Source of the DNA: Sanderia malayensis
Lineage: Eukaryota > Cnidaria > Scyphozoa > Semaeostomeae > Pelagiidae
Direction of reading: 5' to 3'
Assembly: GCA_013076295.1 (NCBI GenBank)
Contig: RQOL01000651.1
Coordinates: 1-64,000, forward strand
Length of the DNA: 64,000 nucleotides
In this document: positions 23,566 to 36,658 of the stretch, piece by piece
Layout: every line of letters begins with the position of its first letter
Position numbering within the stretch: the first letter of the stretch is position 1
Notes under the pieces: generated by a model
Database searches by the model: none
What the model was told of the DNA's origin: nothing
The model's input: the letters and a program-made list of their open reading frames with translations, nothing else
Translations under genes and position numbers: made by a program

Positions 23566-26500
23566 TTTCGTGGATTCATGTGTAAATTGTGGGAATGAGA
23601 AACAATATCATCAGTGAAAAGAGGTAACCAAAGATGCCTTCCAATTAGTTTTAGCTGTGCTTACGTGGATTCATTTGAAAATTGTGGGAATTAATTATAA
23701 TATCGGATTCATTGTAAATTGTGGGAATAGATGTAATTATTACTAAAAACATGTAAATATCATTGTACTTTATTATGTTTTAGCTGAATTTACGTGGATT
23801 GATGTGTAAATTGTGGGAATGAATGTTATTATCACTGAAAACAAGTAAATAGGGGTGTATTTTAATACTTTTTAGCTGCAGTTACATGGATTCAAGCGTG
23901 AATTGTGGGAATGGGTATCAATATCAATGAAAAGACGTAACCAAAGATGCATTCCATATAGTTTTAGCTGTCGTTACGTGGATTCATTTGAAAGTTGTGG
24001 GAATGAATTTTAATTTCGGATTCATTGTAAAATGTGGTAATATTTCTTGTTATCACTAAGAACAAGTAAATAAAGGTGCAATTTAATTTGTTTTAGTTGA
24101 AATTACGTGGACTCATGTGTAAACTGTGGGAGTGAACGTTATTGTGGGATTCATGCGTAAGTTGTGGGAAGGAACGTTAATATCAGATTCATTTGCAAAC
24201 TGTTGGAATGAGTGTCATTATCATCAGTGAAAAAGGGTAACGAAAGATGAATTCCATAAAGCTTTAGTTGTGGTTACGTGGAGTCATTTGAAAATTGTGT
24301 GAATTAATTTTAATATCGGATTCATTGTAAGTTGTGGGAATAGATGTAATTATGATTGAAAACATGTAAATAAAGGTCTACTTAATTATGTTTTAGCTGA
24401 AATTACGTGGATTCATGTGTAAATTGTGGGAAAAAACGTTACTATCGGATTCATGTGTAAATTCTGGGAATGAAAGTTATAATGGGATTCATGTGTAATT
24501 TGTTGGAAAGAGCATTAATATCGGATTCATTTTTAAATTGCGGGAATGAATGTTAATATCACGAAGAACAGGTAAATAGGGGTGTATTTTAATACCTTCT
24601 AGCGGCTGTTACATGGATTCAAGCGTAAATTGTGGGAATGGGTATCAATATCAATGAAAAGACGTAACCAAAGATGCATTCCATACAGTTTTAGCTCTGG
24701 TTACGTGGATTCATTTGAAAGTTGTGGGAATGAATTATAATTTCGGATTCATTGTAAAATGTGGAAATTTTTCTTATTATCACTAAGAACAAGTAAATAA
24801 AGGTGCAATTTAATTTTTTTTTATTTAGTTGAAATTACGTGGACTCATGTGTAAATTGTGGGAATGAACGTTATTATGGAATTCATGCGCATGTTGTGGG
24901 AAGGAACGTTAATATCGGATTCTTGTGTTAACTGTTGGAAAGAGTGTCATTATCATCAGTGAAAACGGGTAACGAAAGATGAATTCCATAAAGCTTTAGT
25001 TGTGGTTACGTGGAGTCATTTGAAAATTGTGGGAATTAATTTTAATATCGGATTCATTGTAAATTGTGGGAATAGATGTAATTATGATTGAAAACATGTA
25101 AATAAAAGTCTACTTTATTATGTTTTAGCTGAAATTACGTGGATTCATGTGTAAATTGTGGGAATGAGTAACATTATCATCAGTTAAAAGAGGTAACCAA
25201 AGATGCCTTCCAATTAGTTTTAGCTGTGCTTACGTGGATTCATTTGAAAATTGTGGGAATTAATTATAATATCGGATTCATTGTAAATTGTGGGAATAGA
25301 TGTAATTATTACTAAAAACATGTAAATATAATTGTACTTTATTATGTTTTAGCTGAATTTACGTGGATTCATGTGTAAATTGTGGGAAGAAATGTTAATA
25401 TCGGATTCATGTGTAAATTGTGGGAATAAATGCTAATATCACTGAAAACAAGTAAAAAATGGTGTTTTTTAAGGAATGTGAACTGTAGTTATGGGGATTT
25501 ATGCATAAATTGTGGGAAGGAACGTTCATATCGGATTCACGTGTAAAGTGTGGGAATGAACGTTAATATCGAATTCATGTTCAAATTGTAGGAATGAATG
25601 TTAATATCACTGAAAACAAATAAATAACCGTGTATTTTAAAAAGTGTGAGCAGTAGTTATGGGGATTTATGCATCAATTGTGGGAAGGAACATTCATATC
25701 CGATTCATGTGTAAATTGTGGGAATGAACGTTAATATCGGAATCATGTTTAAATTGTGGGAAAGAATGTTAATATCACTGAAAAAAAGTAAATATAGGTG
25801 TGTTTTAATACCTTTTAGCTGCAGTTGCATGGATTCAAGCGTAAATTGTGGGAATGGGTATCAATATCAATGAAAAGACGTAACCAAAGATGCCTTCCAT
25901 ATAGTTTCAGCTGTGGTTACGTTGATTCATTTGAAAATCATGGGAATTAATTTTAACATCGGATTCATTGTAAATTGTGGGAATAGCTGTAATTATCACT
26001 AAAAACATGTAAATACAGGTCTACTTTATTATGTTTTAGCTGAAATTACGTGGATTCATGTGTAAATTGTGGGAATGAGTAACAATATCATCAGTGAAAA
26101 GAGGTAACCAAAGATGCCTTCCAATTAGTTTTAGCTGTGCTTACGTGGATTCATTTGAAAATTGTGGGAATTAATTATAATATCGGATTCATTGTAAATT
26201 GTGGGAATAGATGTAATTATTACTAAAAACATGTAAATATAATTGTACTTTATTATGTTTTAGCTGAATTTACGTGGATTCATGTGTAAATTGTGGGAAT
26301 GAATGTTATTATCACTGAAAACAAGTAAATAGGGGTGTATTTTAATACTTTTTAGCTGCAGTTACATGGATTCAAGCGTGAATTGTGGGAATGGGTATCA
26401 ATATCAATGAAAAGACGTAACCAAAGATGCATTCCATATAGTTTTAGCTGTCGTTACGTGGATTCATTTGAAAGTTGTGGGAATGAATTTTAATTTCGGA

Positions 26501-29500
26501 TTCATTGTAAAATGTGGTAATATTTCTTATTATCACTAAGAACAAGTAAATAAAGGTGCAATTTAATTTGTTTTAGTTGAAATTACGTGGACTCATGTGT
26601 AAATTGTGGGAGTGAACGTTATTATGGGATTCATGCGTAAGTTGTGGGAAGGAACGCTAATATCGGATTCATGTGTAAATTGTGGGAATAAATGTTAATA
26701 TCTGATTTATGTCTAAATTGTGGGAATGAATGTTAGCCAATATCACTGAAAACCAGTAAATAAGGGGGTATTTTAATTAGTGTGAGCAGTAGTTATGGGG
26801 ACTCATGCGTAAATTGTGGGAAGGAACGCTAATATCGGATTCATGTGTAAATTGTGGGAATAAATGTTAATATCACTGAAAACAAGTAAATAAGGGTGTT
26901 TTTTAATACCTTTTAGCTGCAGTTACTTGGATTCATGCGTAAATTGTGGGAAAGGGTGTCAATATTAGTGAATAGACGTAACCAAAGATGCATTTCAAAT
27001 AGTTTTAGTTGTGGTTACGTGGGTTCATTTGAAAATCGTGGGAATTAATTTTAATATCGGATTCATTGTAAATTGTGGGAATAGATGTAATTATCACTAA
27101 AAACATGTAAATAAAGGTCTACTTTATTATGTTTTAGCTGAAATTACGTGGATTCATGTGTAAATTGTGGGAAAAAACGTTACTATCGAATTCATGTGTA
27201 AATTCTGGGAATGAAAGTTAATATGGGATTCATGTGTAAATTGTTGGAAAGAACATTAATATCGGATTCATTTTTAAATTGTGGGAATGAATGTTAATAT
27301 CACGAAGAACAGGTAAATAGGGGTGTATTTTAATACCTTTTAGCTGCCGTTACATGGATTCAAGTTAAATTGTGGGAATGGGTATCAATATCAATGAAAA
27401 GACGTAACCAAAGATGCATTCCATATAGTTTTAGCTCTGGTTAGGTGATTTTATTTGCAAGTTGTGGGAATGAATTTTAATTTCGGATTCATTGTAAAAT
27501 GTGGTAGTATTTCTTATTATCACTAAGAACAAGTAAATAAAGGTGCAATTTAATTTTTTTTATTTAGTTGAAATTACGTGGACTCATGTGTAAATTGTGG
27601 GAATGAACGTTATTATGGAAGTCATGCGTATGTTGTGGGAAGGAACGTTAATGTCGGATTCTTGTGTAAACTGTTGGAAAGAGTGTCATTATCATCAGTG
27701 AAAAAGGGTAACCAAAGATGAATTCCATGAAGTTTTAGTTGTTGTTACGTGGAGTCATTTGAAAATTGTTGGAATTAGTTATAATATCGGATTCTTTGTA
27801 AATTGTGGGAATCGATGTAATTATCACTAAAAGCATGTAAATAAAGTTGTACCTTATTATGTTTTAGCTGAATTTACGTGGATTCATGTGTAAATTGTAG
27901 GAATGGGTGTCAATATCAGTGAAAAGACGTAACCAAAGATGCATTCCACATAGTTTTAGCTGTGGTTATGTTGATTAATTTGAAAATCGTGGGAATTAAT
28001 TTTAACATCGGATACATTGTAAATTTGGAAATAGATGTTAATATCACTGAAAACAAGTAAATAAGGGTGTTTTTAAGGAGTGTGAACTGTAGTTATGGGG
28101 ATTTATGCATAAATTGTGGGAAGAAATGTTCAAATGGGATTTATCTGTAAATTGTGGGAATGAACGATAATATCGGATTCATGTTTAAATTGTGGGAATG
28201 AATGTTAATATCACTGAAAACAAATAAATAACGGTGTATTTTAAAGAGTGTGAACAGTAGTTCTGGGGATTTATGCATAAATTGTGGGAATGAACGTTAA
28301 CATTGGATTCATGTTTAAATTGTTGGAATGAATGTTAATATCGCTGAAAACAAATAAATGAGTGTGTTTTTTAATACCTTTTAGCTGCAGTTACATGGAT
28401 TCATGCGTAAATTGTGGGAATGGGTGTCAATATCAGTGAAAAGACGTAACCAAAGATGCATTCCACATTGTTTTAGCTGTGGTTACGTTGATTCATTTGA
28501 AAATTGTGGGAATTAATTTTAATATCGGATTCATTGTAAATTGTGGGAATAGATGTAATTATGATTGAAAACATGTAAATAAAGGTCTACTTTATTATGT
28601 TTTAGCTGAAATTACGTGGATTCATGTGTAAATTGTGGGAAGGAACATTAATATGGGATTCATGCGTAAGTTGTGGGAAGGAACGTTATTATCGGATTCA
28701 TGTGTAAAGTGTGGGAATGAACGTTAATATCGGATTCATGTTTAAATTGTGGGAATGAATGTTAATATCACTGAAAACAAATAAATAACCGTGTATTTTA
28801 AAAAGTGTGGGCAGGAGTTATGGGGATTTATGCATAAATTGTGGGAAGGAACGTTCATATCGGTTTCATGTGTAAATTGTGGGAATGAACGTTAATATCG
28901 GAATCATGTTTAAATTGTGGGAATGAATGTTAATATCACAGAAAAGAAGTAAATATAGGTGTGTTTTAATACTTTTTAGCTGCAGTTACATGGATTCAAG
29001 CGTAAATTGTGGGAATGGGTGTCAATATCCTGGAAAGACTTAACCAAAGATGCATTCCACATAGTTTTAGCTGTGGTTACGTGGATTAATTTGAAAACTG
29101 TGGGAATGAATGTTAATATCACTGAAAACAAATCAATAACGGTGTATGTTAACGAGTGTGAGCAGTAGTTTTGGGGACACATGCGTAAATTGTGGGAAGG
29201 AACGTTAATATCGGATTCATGTGTAATTTGTGGGAATAAATGTTAATATCACTAAAACAAGTAAATAGGGGTGTTTTTTAATACCTTTTAGCTGCAGCTA
29301 CTTGGATTCATGCGTAAATTGTGAGAATGGGTGTCAATATCAGTGAATAGACGTAGCCAAAGACGCATTTCAAATAGTTTTAGTTGTGGTTACGTGGGTT
29401 CATTTGAAAATCGTGGGAATTAATTTTAATATCGGACTCATTGTAAATTGTGGGAATAGATGTAATTATCACTAAAAGCATATAAATAAAGTGGTACCTT

Positions 29501-29548
29501 ATTATGTTTTAGCCGAATTTACGTGGATTCATGTGTAAATTGTGGGAA
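23566..29548 (+). repeat. Block IV: segment C, a displaced third copy of block II
   Basis: Carries all block II landmarks. Against segment B the offset rises in steps: 14,583 at AATGAGAAAC (9,011 to 23,594), about 15,310 at 25.5-26.6 kb, and 15,774 from about 27,240 to 29,548. C therefore holds about 727 and 464 extra bases, near 24.0-25.2 kb and 26.66-27.24 kb. The last 2.3 kb is nearly identical to 11.47-13.77 kb. It sits between two blocks of the 3.5-kb HOR, so two HOR types are interleaved rather than kept in separate domains. Confidence 0.85.
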
Positions 29549-30862
29549 TGAACGTTATTACCGGATTCATGTGTTAACTTGTGGGAGTGAACGTTAATAT
29601 CACTGAAAACATATAAATAACGGTGTATTTTAAGGAGGGTGAGCAGTAGTTATGGGGACTCATGCGTAAATTGTGGGAAGAAACGTTAATATCGGATTCA
29701 TGTGCAAATTGTGGGAAGGAACGTTAATATCGAACTCATGTGTAAATTGTGAAAATAAATGTTAATATCACTGAAAACAAGTAAATAAGGGTGTTTTTAA
29801 TACCTTTTAGCTGCAGTTTCTGAGATTCTTGCGTAAATTGTGGGAATGGTTGTTAATATCAGTGAAAAGGCGTAACCAAAGATGCATTCCATATAGTTTT
29901 AGTTGTGGTTACGTGGATTCATTTGAAAATCGTGAGAATCTATTTTAGTATCGGATTCATTGTAAATTGTGGGAATAGATGTAATTATCACTAAAAACAT
30001 GTAAATTAAGGTCTACTTTATTATGTTTTACCTGAAATTACGTGAATTCATGTGTAAATTGTGGGAATAAGTAACAATATCATCAGTGAAAAGAGGTAAC
30101 CAAAGATGCCTTCCAATTAGTTTTAGCTGTGCTCACGTGGATTCATTTGAAAGTTGTGGGATTGAATTTTAAAATCGGATTCATTGTATATTGTGAGAAT
30201 AAATGTTAATATAACTAAAACATTTTAATAAAGGTGTACTTTATTTTGGTTTAGCTAAAAATACATGGATTGATGTGTAAATTGTGGGAATAAACATTAA
30301 TATCGGATTCATGTGTAAACTGTGGGAATAAATGTTAAAATCATTGAAGGCAAGTAAGTAAGGGTGCATTTTAAGTCTTTCTGGCTGTATTTGCGTGGAT
30401 CCAGTTGTAAATTGAGGGAATAAACGTTAATATTGAATTCATGTTTAAATTGTGGGAATGAATGTTATTATCACTGAAAACAACTAAATAGGGCGGTATT
30501 TTAATACCTTTTAGCTGCACTTTACATGGGTTCATGCGTATATTGTGGAAATTAGTGTCAATATAAATGAAAAGGCGTAACCAAAGATGCATTCCATATA
30601 GCTTTAGCTGTGGTTACGTGGATTCATTTGAAAATTGTGGGAATTAATTTTAATATCGGATTCATTGTAAATTGTGGGAATAGATGTAATTATCACTAAA
30701 AACATGTAGATAAAGGTGTAATTTATTATGTTTTAGCTGAAATTACGTGGATTAATGTGTAAATTGTGGGAATATATAACAATATCATCAGTGAAAAGAG
30801 GTAACCAAAGATGCCTTCCAATTAGTTTTAGCTGTGCTTACGTGGATTCATTTGAAAATTGT
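29549..30862 (+). repeat. Block V, partial HOR unit after segment C
   Basis: Picks up the 3.5-kb HOR in its middle, at TTACCGGATTCATGTGTTAAC, then shows the GATTCTTG landmark (about 29,811) and the BamHI-marked segment (30,371). Like U3 it lacks the GAACAGGTAAATAAGGG part. Sequence runs continuously out of segment C here, whereas segment B at 13,770 jumps to the HOR start instead. Confidence 0.8.
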
Positions 30863-33332
30863 GGGAATTAATTATAATATCAGATTCATTGTAAATTGTG
30901 GGAATGAATGTTAATATCACTGAAAACCAGTAAGTATTAGTGTATTTTAAAGAGTGTGAACTGTAGTTTTGGGGATTTATGCGTAAATTGTGGGAAGGAA
31001 CGCTAATATTGAATTCATGTTTAAATTGTGGGAATAAATGTTATTATCACTGAAAACAACTAAATAGGGCGGTGTTTTAATACCTTATAGCTGCAGTTAC
31101 ATGGGTTCATGCGTAAATTGTGGAAATGAGTGTCAATATAAATGAAAAGGCGTAACCCAAGATGCATTCCATATAGCTTTAGCTGTGGTTACGTGGATTC
31201 ATTTGAAAATTGTGGGAATTAATTTTATTATCGGATTCATTGTAAAATGTGGGAATCGATGTAATCATCACTAAAAACATGTAGATAAAGGTGTAATTTA
31301 TTATGTTTTAGCTGAAATTACGTGGATTAATGTGTAAATTGTGAGAAAGAAGGTTATAATGGGATTCATGTGTAAATTATGGGAATCAACGTTAATATAT
31401 GATTTATGTCTAAATTGTGGGAATGAATGTTAGCTAATATCACTGAAAACCAGTAAATAAGGGGGTATTTTAAATAGTGTGAGCAATAGTTATTGGGACT
31501 CACGCGTAAGTTGTGGGAAGAAACGTTAATAACGGCTCATGTGTAAATTGTGGGAATAAATGTTAATATCACTGAAAACAAGTAAATAAGGGTGTTTTTT
31601 AATACCTTTTAGCTGCAGTTACTTGGATTCATGCGTAAATTGAGAGAATGGGTGTCAATATCAGTGAATAGACGTAACCAAAGATGCATTTCAAATAGTT
31701 TTAGTTGTGGTTACGTGGGTTCATTTGAAAATCGTGGCAATTAATTTTAATATCGGATTCATTGTAAATTGTGGGAATAGTTGTAATTATCACTAAAAAC
31801 ATGTAAATAAAGGTCTACTTTATTTTGTTTTAGCTGAAATTACGTGGATTCATGTGTAAATTGTTGGAATGAGTAACATAATCATCAGTGAAAAGAGGTA
31901 ACCAAAGATGCCTTCCAATTAGTTTTAGCTGTGGTTACGTGGATTCATTTCAAAATTGTGGGAATTAATTATAATATCAGATTCATTGTAAATTGTGGGA
32001 ATGAATGTTAATATCATTGAAAACCAGTAAGTATTAGTGTATTTTAAAGAGTGTGAACTGTAGTTATGGGGATTTATGCGTAAATTGTGGGAAAGAACGT
32101 TACTATCGGATTCATGTATAAATTTTGGGAATGAAAGTTAATATGGGATTCATGTGTAAATTGTTGGAATGAACGTTAATATCGGATTTATTTTAATATT
32201 TGGGGAATTAATGTTAATATCACTAAAAACCAGTGAATATGGGTGTGTTTTAAATAGTGTGTGCTGTAATTGTGGGAGGGAACATTAATATCGGATTCAT
32301 TTTTAAATTGTGGGAATGAATGTTAATATCACGGAGAACAGGTAAATAAGGGAGTATCTTAATACCATTTAGCTGCCGTTACATGGACTCACGTGTAAAT
32401 TGTGGGAATGAACGCTAATATTGGATTGATGTTTAATTGGTGGGAATGAATGCTAATATCACTGAAAACAAGTAAAGAAGGGTGTATTTTAATACGTTTT
32501 AGCTGTATTTACATGGATTTATGCGCAAATTGTGGGAATGGGTGTAAATATCATCAGTGAAAAGAGGTAACCAAAGATGCCTTCCAATTAGTTTTAGCTG
32601 TGCTCACGTGGATTCATTTGAAAGTTGTGGGATTGAATTTTAAAATCGGATTCATTGTAAATTGTGAGAATAAATGTTAATATAACTAAAACATTTTAAT
32701 AAAGGTGTACTTTATTTTGGTTTAGCTAAAATACATGGATTGATGTGTAAATTGTGGGAATAAACATTAATATCGGATTCATGTTTAAACTGTGGGAATA
32801 AATGTTAAAATCATTGAAGGCAAGTAAGTAAGGGTGCATTTTAAGTCTTTCTGGCTGTATTTGCGTGGATCCAGTTGTAAATTGAGGGAATAAACGTTAA
32901 TATTGAATTCATGTTTAAATTGTGGGAATGAATGTTATTATCACTGAAAACAACTAAATAGGGCGGTATTTTAATACCTTTTAGCTGCACTTTACATGGG
33001 TTCATGAGTATATTGTGGAAATTAGTGTCAATATAAATGAAAAGGCGTAACCAAAGATGCATTCCATATAGCTTTAGCTGTGGTTACGTGGATTCATTTG
33101 AAAATTGTGGGAATTAATTTTAATATCGGATTCATTGTAAATTGTGGGAATAGATGTAATTATCACTAAAAACATGTAGATAAAGGTGTAATTTATTATG
33201 TTTTAGCTGAAATTACGTGGATTAATGTGTAAATTGTGGGAATATATAACAATATCATCAGTGAAAAGAGGTAACCAAAGATGCCTTCCAATTAGTTTTA
33301 GCTGTGCTTACGTGGATTCATTTGAAAATTGT
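30863..33332 (+). repeat. Block V HOR unit (2,470 bp, internally shortened)
   Basis: Starts with the standard GGGAATTAATTATAATATC module. After TAATAACGGCTCATGTG (about 31,526) and AACATAATCATCAG it joins near 31,900 to sequence that elsewhere lies past the GATTCTTG landmark, so about 1 kb including that landmark is missing. The joint falls in the shared linker GGTAACCAAAGATGCC. From about 31,910 it matches U2 at an offset of 13,066 bp, including the private variant TTCATGAGTATATTG (about 19,940 and 33,005). Confidence 0.82.
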
Positions 33333-36300
33333 GGGAATTAATTATAATATCAGATTCATTGTAAATTGTGGGAATGAATGTTAATATCACTGAAAACTAG
33401 TAAGTATTAGTGTATTTTAAAGAGTGTGAACTGTAGTTTTGGGGATTTATGCGAAAATTGTGGGAAGGAACGCTAATATTGAATTCATGTTTAAATTGTG
33501 GGAATAAATGTTATTATCACTGAAAACAACTAAATAGGGCGGTGTTTTAATACCTTATAGCTGCAGTTACATGGGTTCATGCGTAAATTGTGGAAATGAG
33601 TGTCAATATAAATGAAAAGGCGTAACCCAAGATGCATTCCATATAGCTTTAGCTGTGGTTACGTGGATTCATTTGAAAATTGTGGGAATTAATTTTAATA
33701 TCGGATTCATTGTAAAATGTGGGAATCGATGTAATCATCACTAAAAACATGTAGATAAAGGTGTAATTTATTATGTTTTAGCTGAAATTACGTGGATTAA
33801 TGTGTAAATTGTGAGAAAGAAGGTTATAATGGGATTCATGTGTAAATTATGGGAATCAACGTTAATATATGATTTATGTCTAAATTGTGGGAATGAATGT
33901 TAGCTAATATCACTGAAAACCAGTAAATAAGGGGGTATTTTAAATAGTGTGAGCAATAGTTATTGGGACTCACGCGTAAGTTGTGGGAAGAAACGTTAAT
34001 AACGGCTCATGTGTAAATTGTGGGAATAAATGTTAATATCACTGAAAACAAGTAAATAAGGGTGTTTTTTAATACCTTTTAGCTGCAGTTACTTGGATTC
34101 ATGCGTAAATTGAGAGAATGGGTGTCAATATCAGTGAATAGACGTAACCAAAGATGCATTTCAAATAGTTTTAGTTGTGGTTACGTGGGTTCATTTGAAA
34201 ATCGTGGCAATTAATTTTAATATCGGATTCATTGTAAATTGTGGGAATAGTTGTAATTATCACTAAAAACATGTAAATAAAGGTCTACTTTATTTTGTTT
34301 TAGCTGAAATTACGTGGATTCATGTGTAAATTGTTGGAATGAGTAACATAATCATCAGTGAAAAGAGGTAACCAAAGATGCCTTTCAATTAGTTTTAGCT
34401 GTGCTTACGTGGATTCATTTGAAAATTGTGGGAATTAATTATAATATCGGATTCATTGTAAATTGTGGGAATAGATGTAATTATGAGTGAAAACATGTAA
34501 ATAAAGGTCTACTTTATTATGTTTTAGCTGAAATTACGTGGATTCATGTGTAAATTGTGGGAAGGAACATTAATATGGGATTCATGCTTAAGTTGTGGGA
34601 AGGAACGTTAATATCGGATTCATGTGTAAACTGTTGGAATGAGTGTCATTATCATCAGTGAAAAAGAGTAGCGAAAGATGAATTCCATAAAGTATTAGTT
34701 GTGGTTACGTGGAGTCATTTGAAAATTGTGGGAATTAATTTTAATATCGGATTCATTGTAAATTGTGGGAATAGATGTAATTATGATTGAAAACATGTAA
34801 ATAAAGGTCTACTATATTATGTTTTAGCTGAAATTACGTGGATTCATGTGTAAATTGTGGGAATGAAGGTTATTATAGGATTCATGTGTTAACTTGTGGG
34901 AGTGAACGTTAATATCACTGAAAACATATAAATAACGGTGTATTTTAAAGAGTGTGAGCAGTAGTTATGGGGACTCATGCGTAAATTGTGGGAAGAAATG
35001 TTAATATCGGATTCTCGTGTAAATTGTGGGAATAAATGCTAATATCACTGAAAACAAGTAAATAGGGGTGTTTTTTAATACCTTTTAGCTGCAGCTACTT
35101 GGATTCATGCGTAAATTGTGAGAATGGGTGTCAATATCAGTGAATAGACGTAACCAAAGACGCATTTCAAATAGTTTTAGTTGTGGTTACGTGGGTTCAT
35201 TTGAAAATCGTGGGAATTAATTTTAATATCGGATTCATTGTAAATTGTGGGAATAGATGTAATTATCACTAAAAGCATATAAATAAAGTGGTACCTTATT
35301 ATGTTTTAGCCGAATTTACGTGGATTCATGTGTAAATTGTGGGAATGAACGTTATTACCGGATTCATGTGTTAACTTGTGGGAGTGAACGTTAATATCAC
35401 TGAAAACATATAAATAACGGTGTATTTTAAGGAGGGTGAGTAGTAGTTATGGGGACTCATGCGTAAATTGTGGGAAGAAACGATAATATCGGATTCATGT
35501 GCAAATTGTGGGAAGGAACGTTAATATCGAACTCATGTGTAAATTGTGAAAATAAATGTTAATATCACTGAAACAAGTAAATAAGGGTTTTTTTAATACC
35601 TTTTAGCTGCAGTTTCTGAGATTCTTGCGTAAATTGTGGGAATGGTTGTTAATATCAGTGAAAAGGCGTAACCAAAGATGCATTCCATATAGTTTTAGTT
35701 GTGGTTACGTGGATTCATTTCAAAATCGTGAGAATCTATTTTAGTATCGGATTCATTGTAAATTGTGGGAATAGATGTAATTATCACTAAAAACATGTAA
35801 ATTAAAGTCTACTTTATTATGTTTTACCTGAAATTACGTGAATTCATGTGTAAATTGTGGGAATAAGTAACAATATCATCAGTGAAAAGAGGTAACCAAA
35901 GATGCCTTCCAATTAGTTTTAGCTGTGCTCACGTGGATTCATTTGAAAGTTGTGGGATTGAATTTTAAAATCGGATTCATTCTATATTTTGAGAATAAAT
36001 GTTAATATAACTAAAACATTTTAATAAAGGTGTACTTTATTTTGGTTTAGCTAAAAATACATGGATTGATGTGTAAATTGTGGGAATAAACATTAATATC
36101 AGATTCATGCTTAAACTGTGGGAATAAATGTTAAAATCATTGAAGGCAAGTAAGTAAGGGTGCATTTTAAGTCTTTCTGGCTGTATTTGCGTGGATCCAG
36201 TTGTAAATTGAGGGAATAAACGTTAATATTGAATTCATGTTTAAATTGTGGGAATGAATGTTATTATCACTGAAAACAACTAAATAGGGCGGTATTTTAA

Positions 36301-36658
36301 TACCTTTTAGCTGCACTTTACATGGGTTGATGCGTATATTGTGGAAATTAGTGTCAATATAAATGAAAAGGCGTAACCAAAGATGCATTCCATATAGCTT
36401 TAGCTGTGGTTACGTGGATTCGTTTGAAAATTGTGGGAATTAATTTTAATATCGGATTCATTGTAAATTGTGGGAATAGATGTAATTATCACTAAAAACA
36501 TGTAGATAAAGGTGTAATTTATTATGTTTTAGCTGAAATTACGTGGATTAATGTGTAAATTGTGGGAATATATAACAATATCATCAGTGAAAAGAGGTAA
36601 CCAAAGATGCCTTCCAATTAGTTTTAGCTGTGCTTACATGGATTCATTTGAAAATTGT
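33333..36658 (+). repeat. Block V HOR unit (3,326 bp), long-distance copy of U3
   Basis: Matches U3 at offset 13,066 up to about 34,950 and at offset 13,548 from about 35,580, sharing U3's private variants GGTCTACTATATT and TTCTATATTTTGAG. The step of 482 bp is an extra piece near 35.04-35.52 kb containing GCAGCTACTTGGATTC and AAAGACGCATTTC, variants otherwise seen at 13.5 kb and 29.3 kb. The BamHI-marked segment is at 36,167. Confidence 0.84.
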
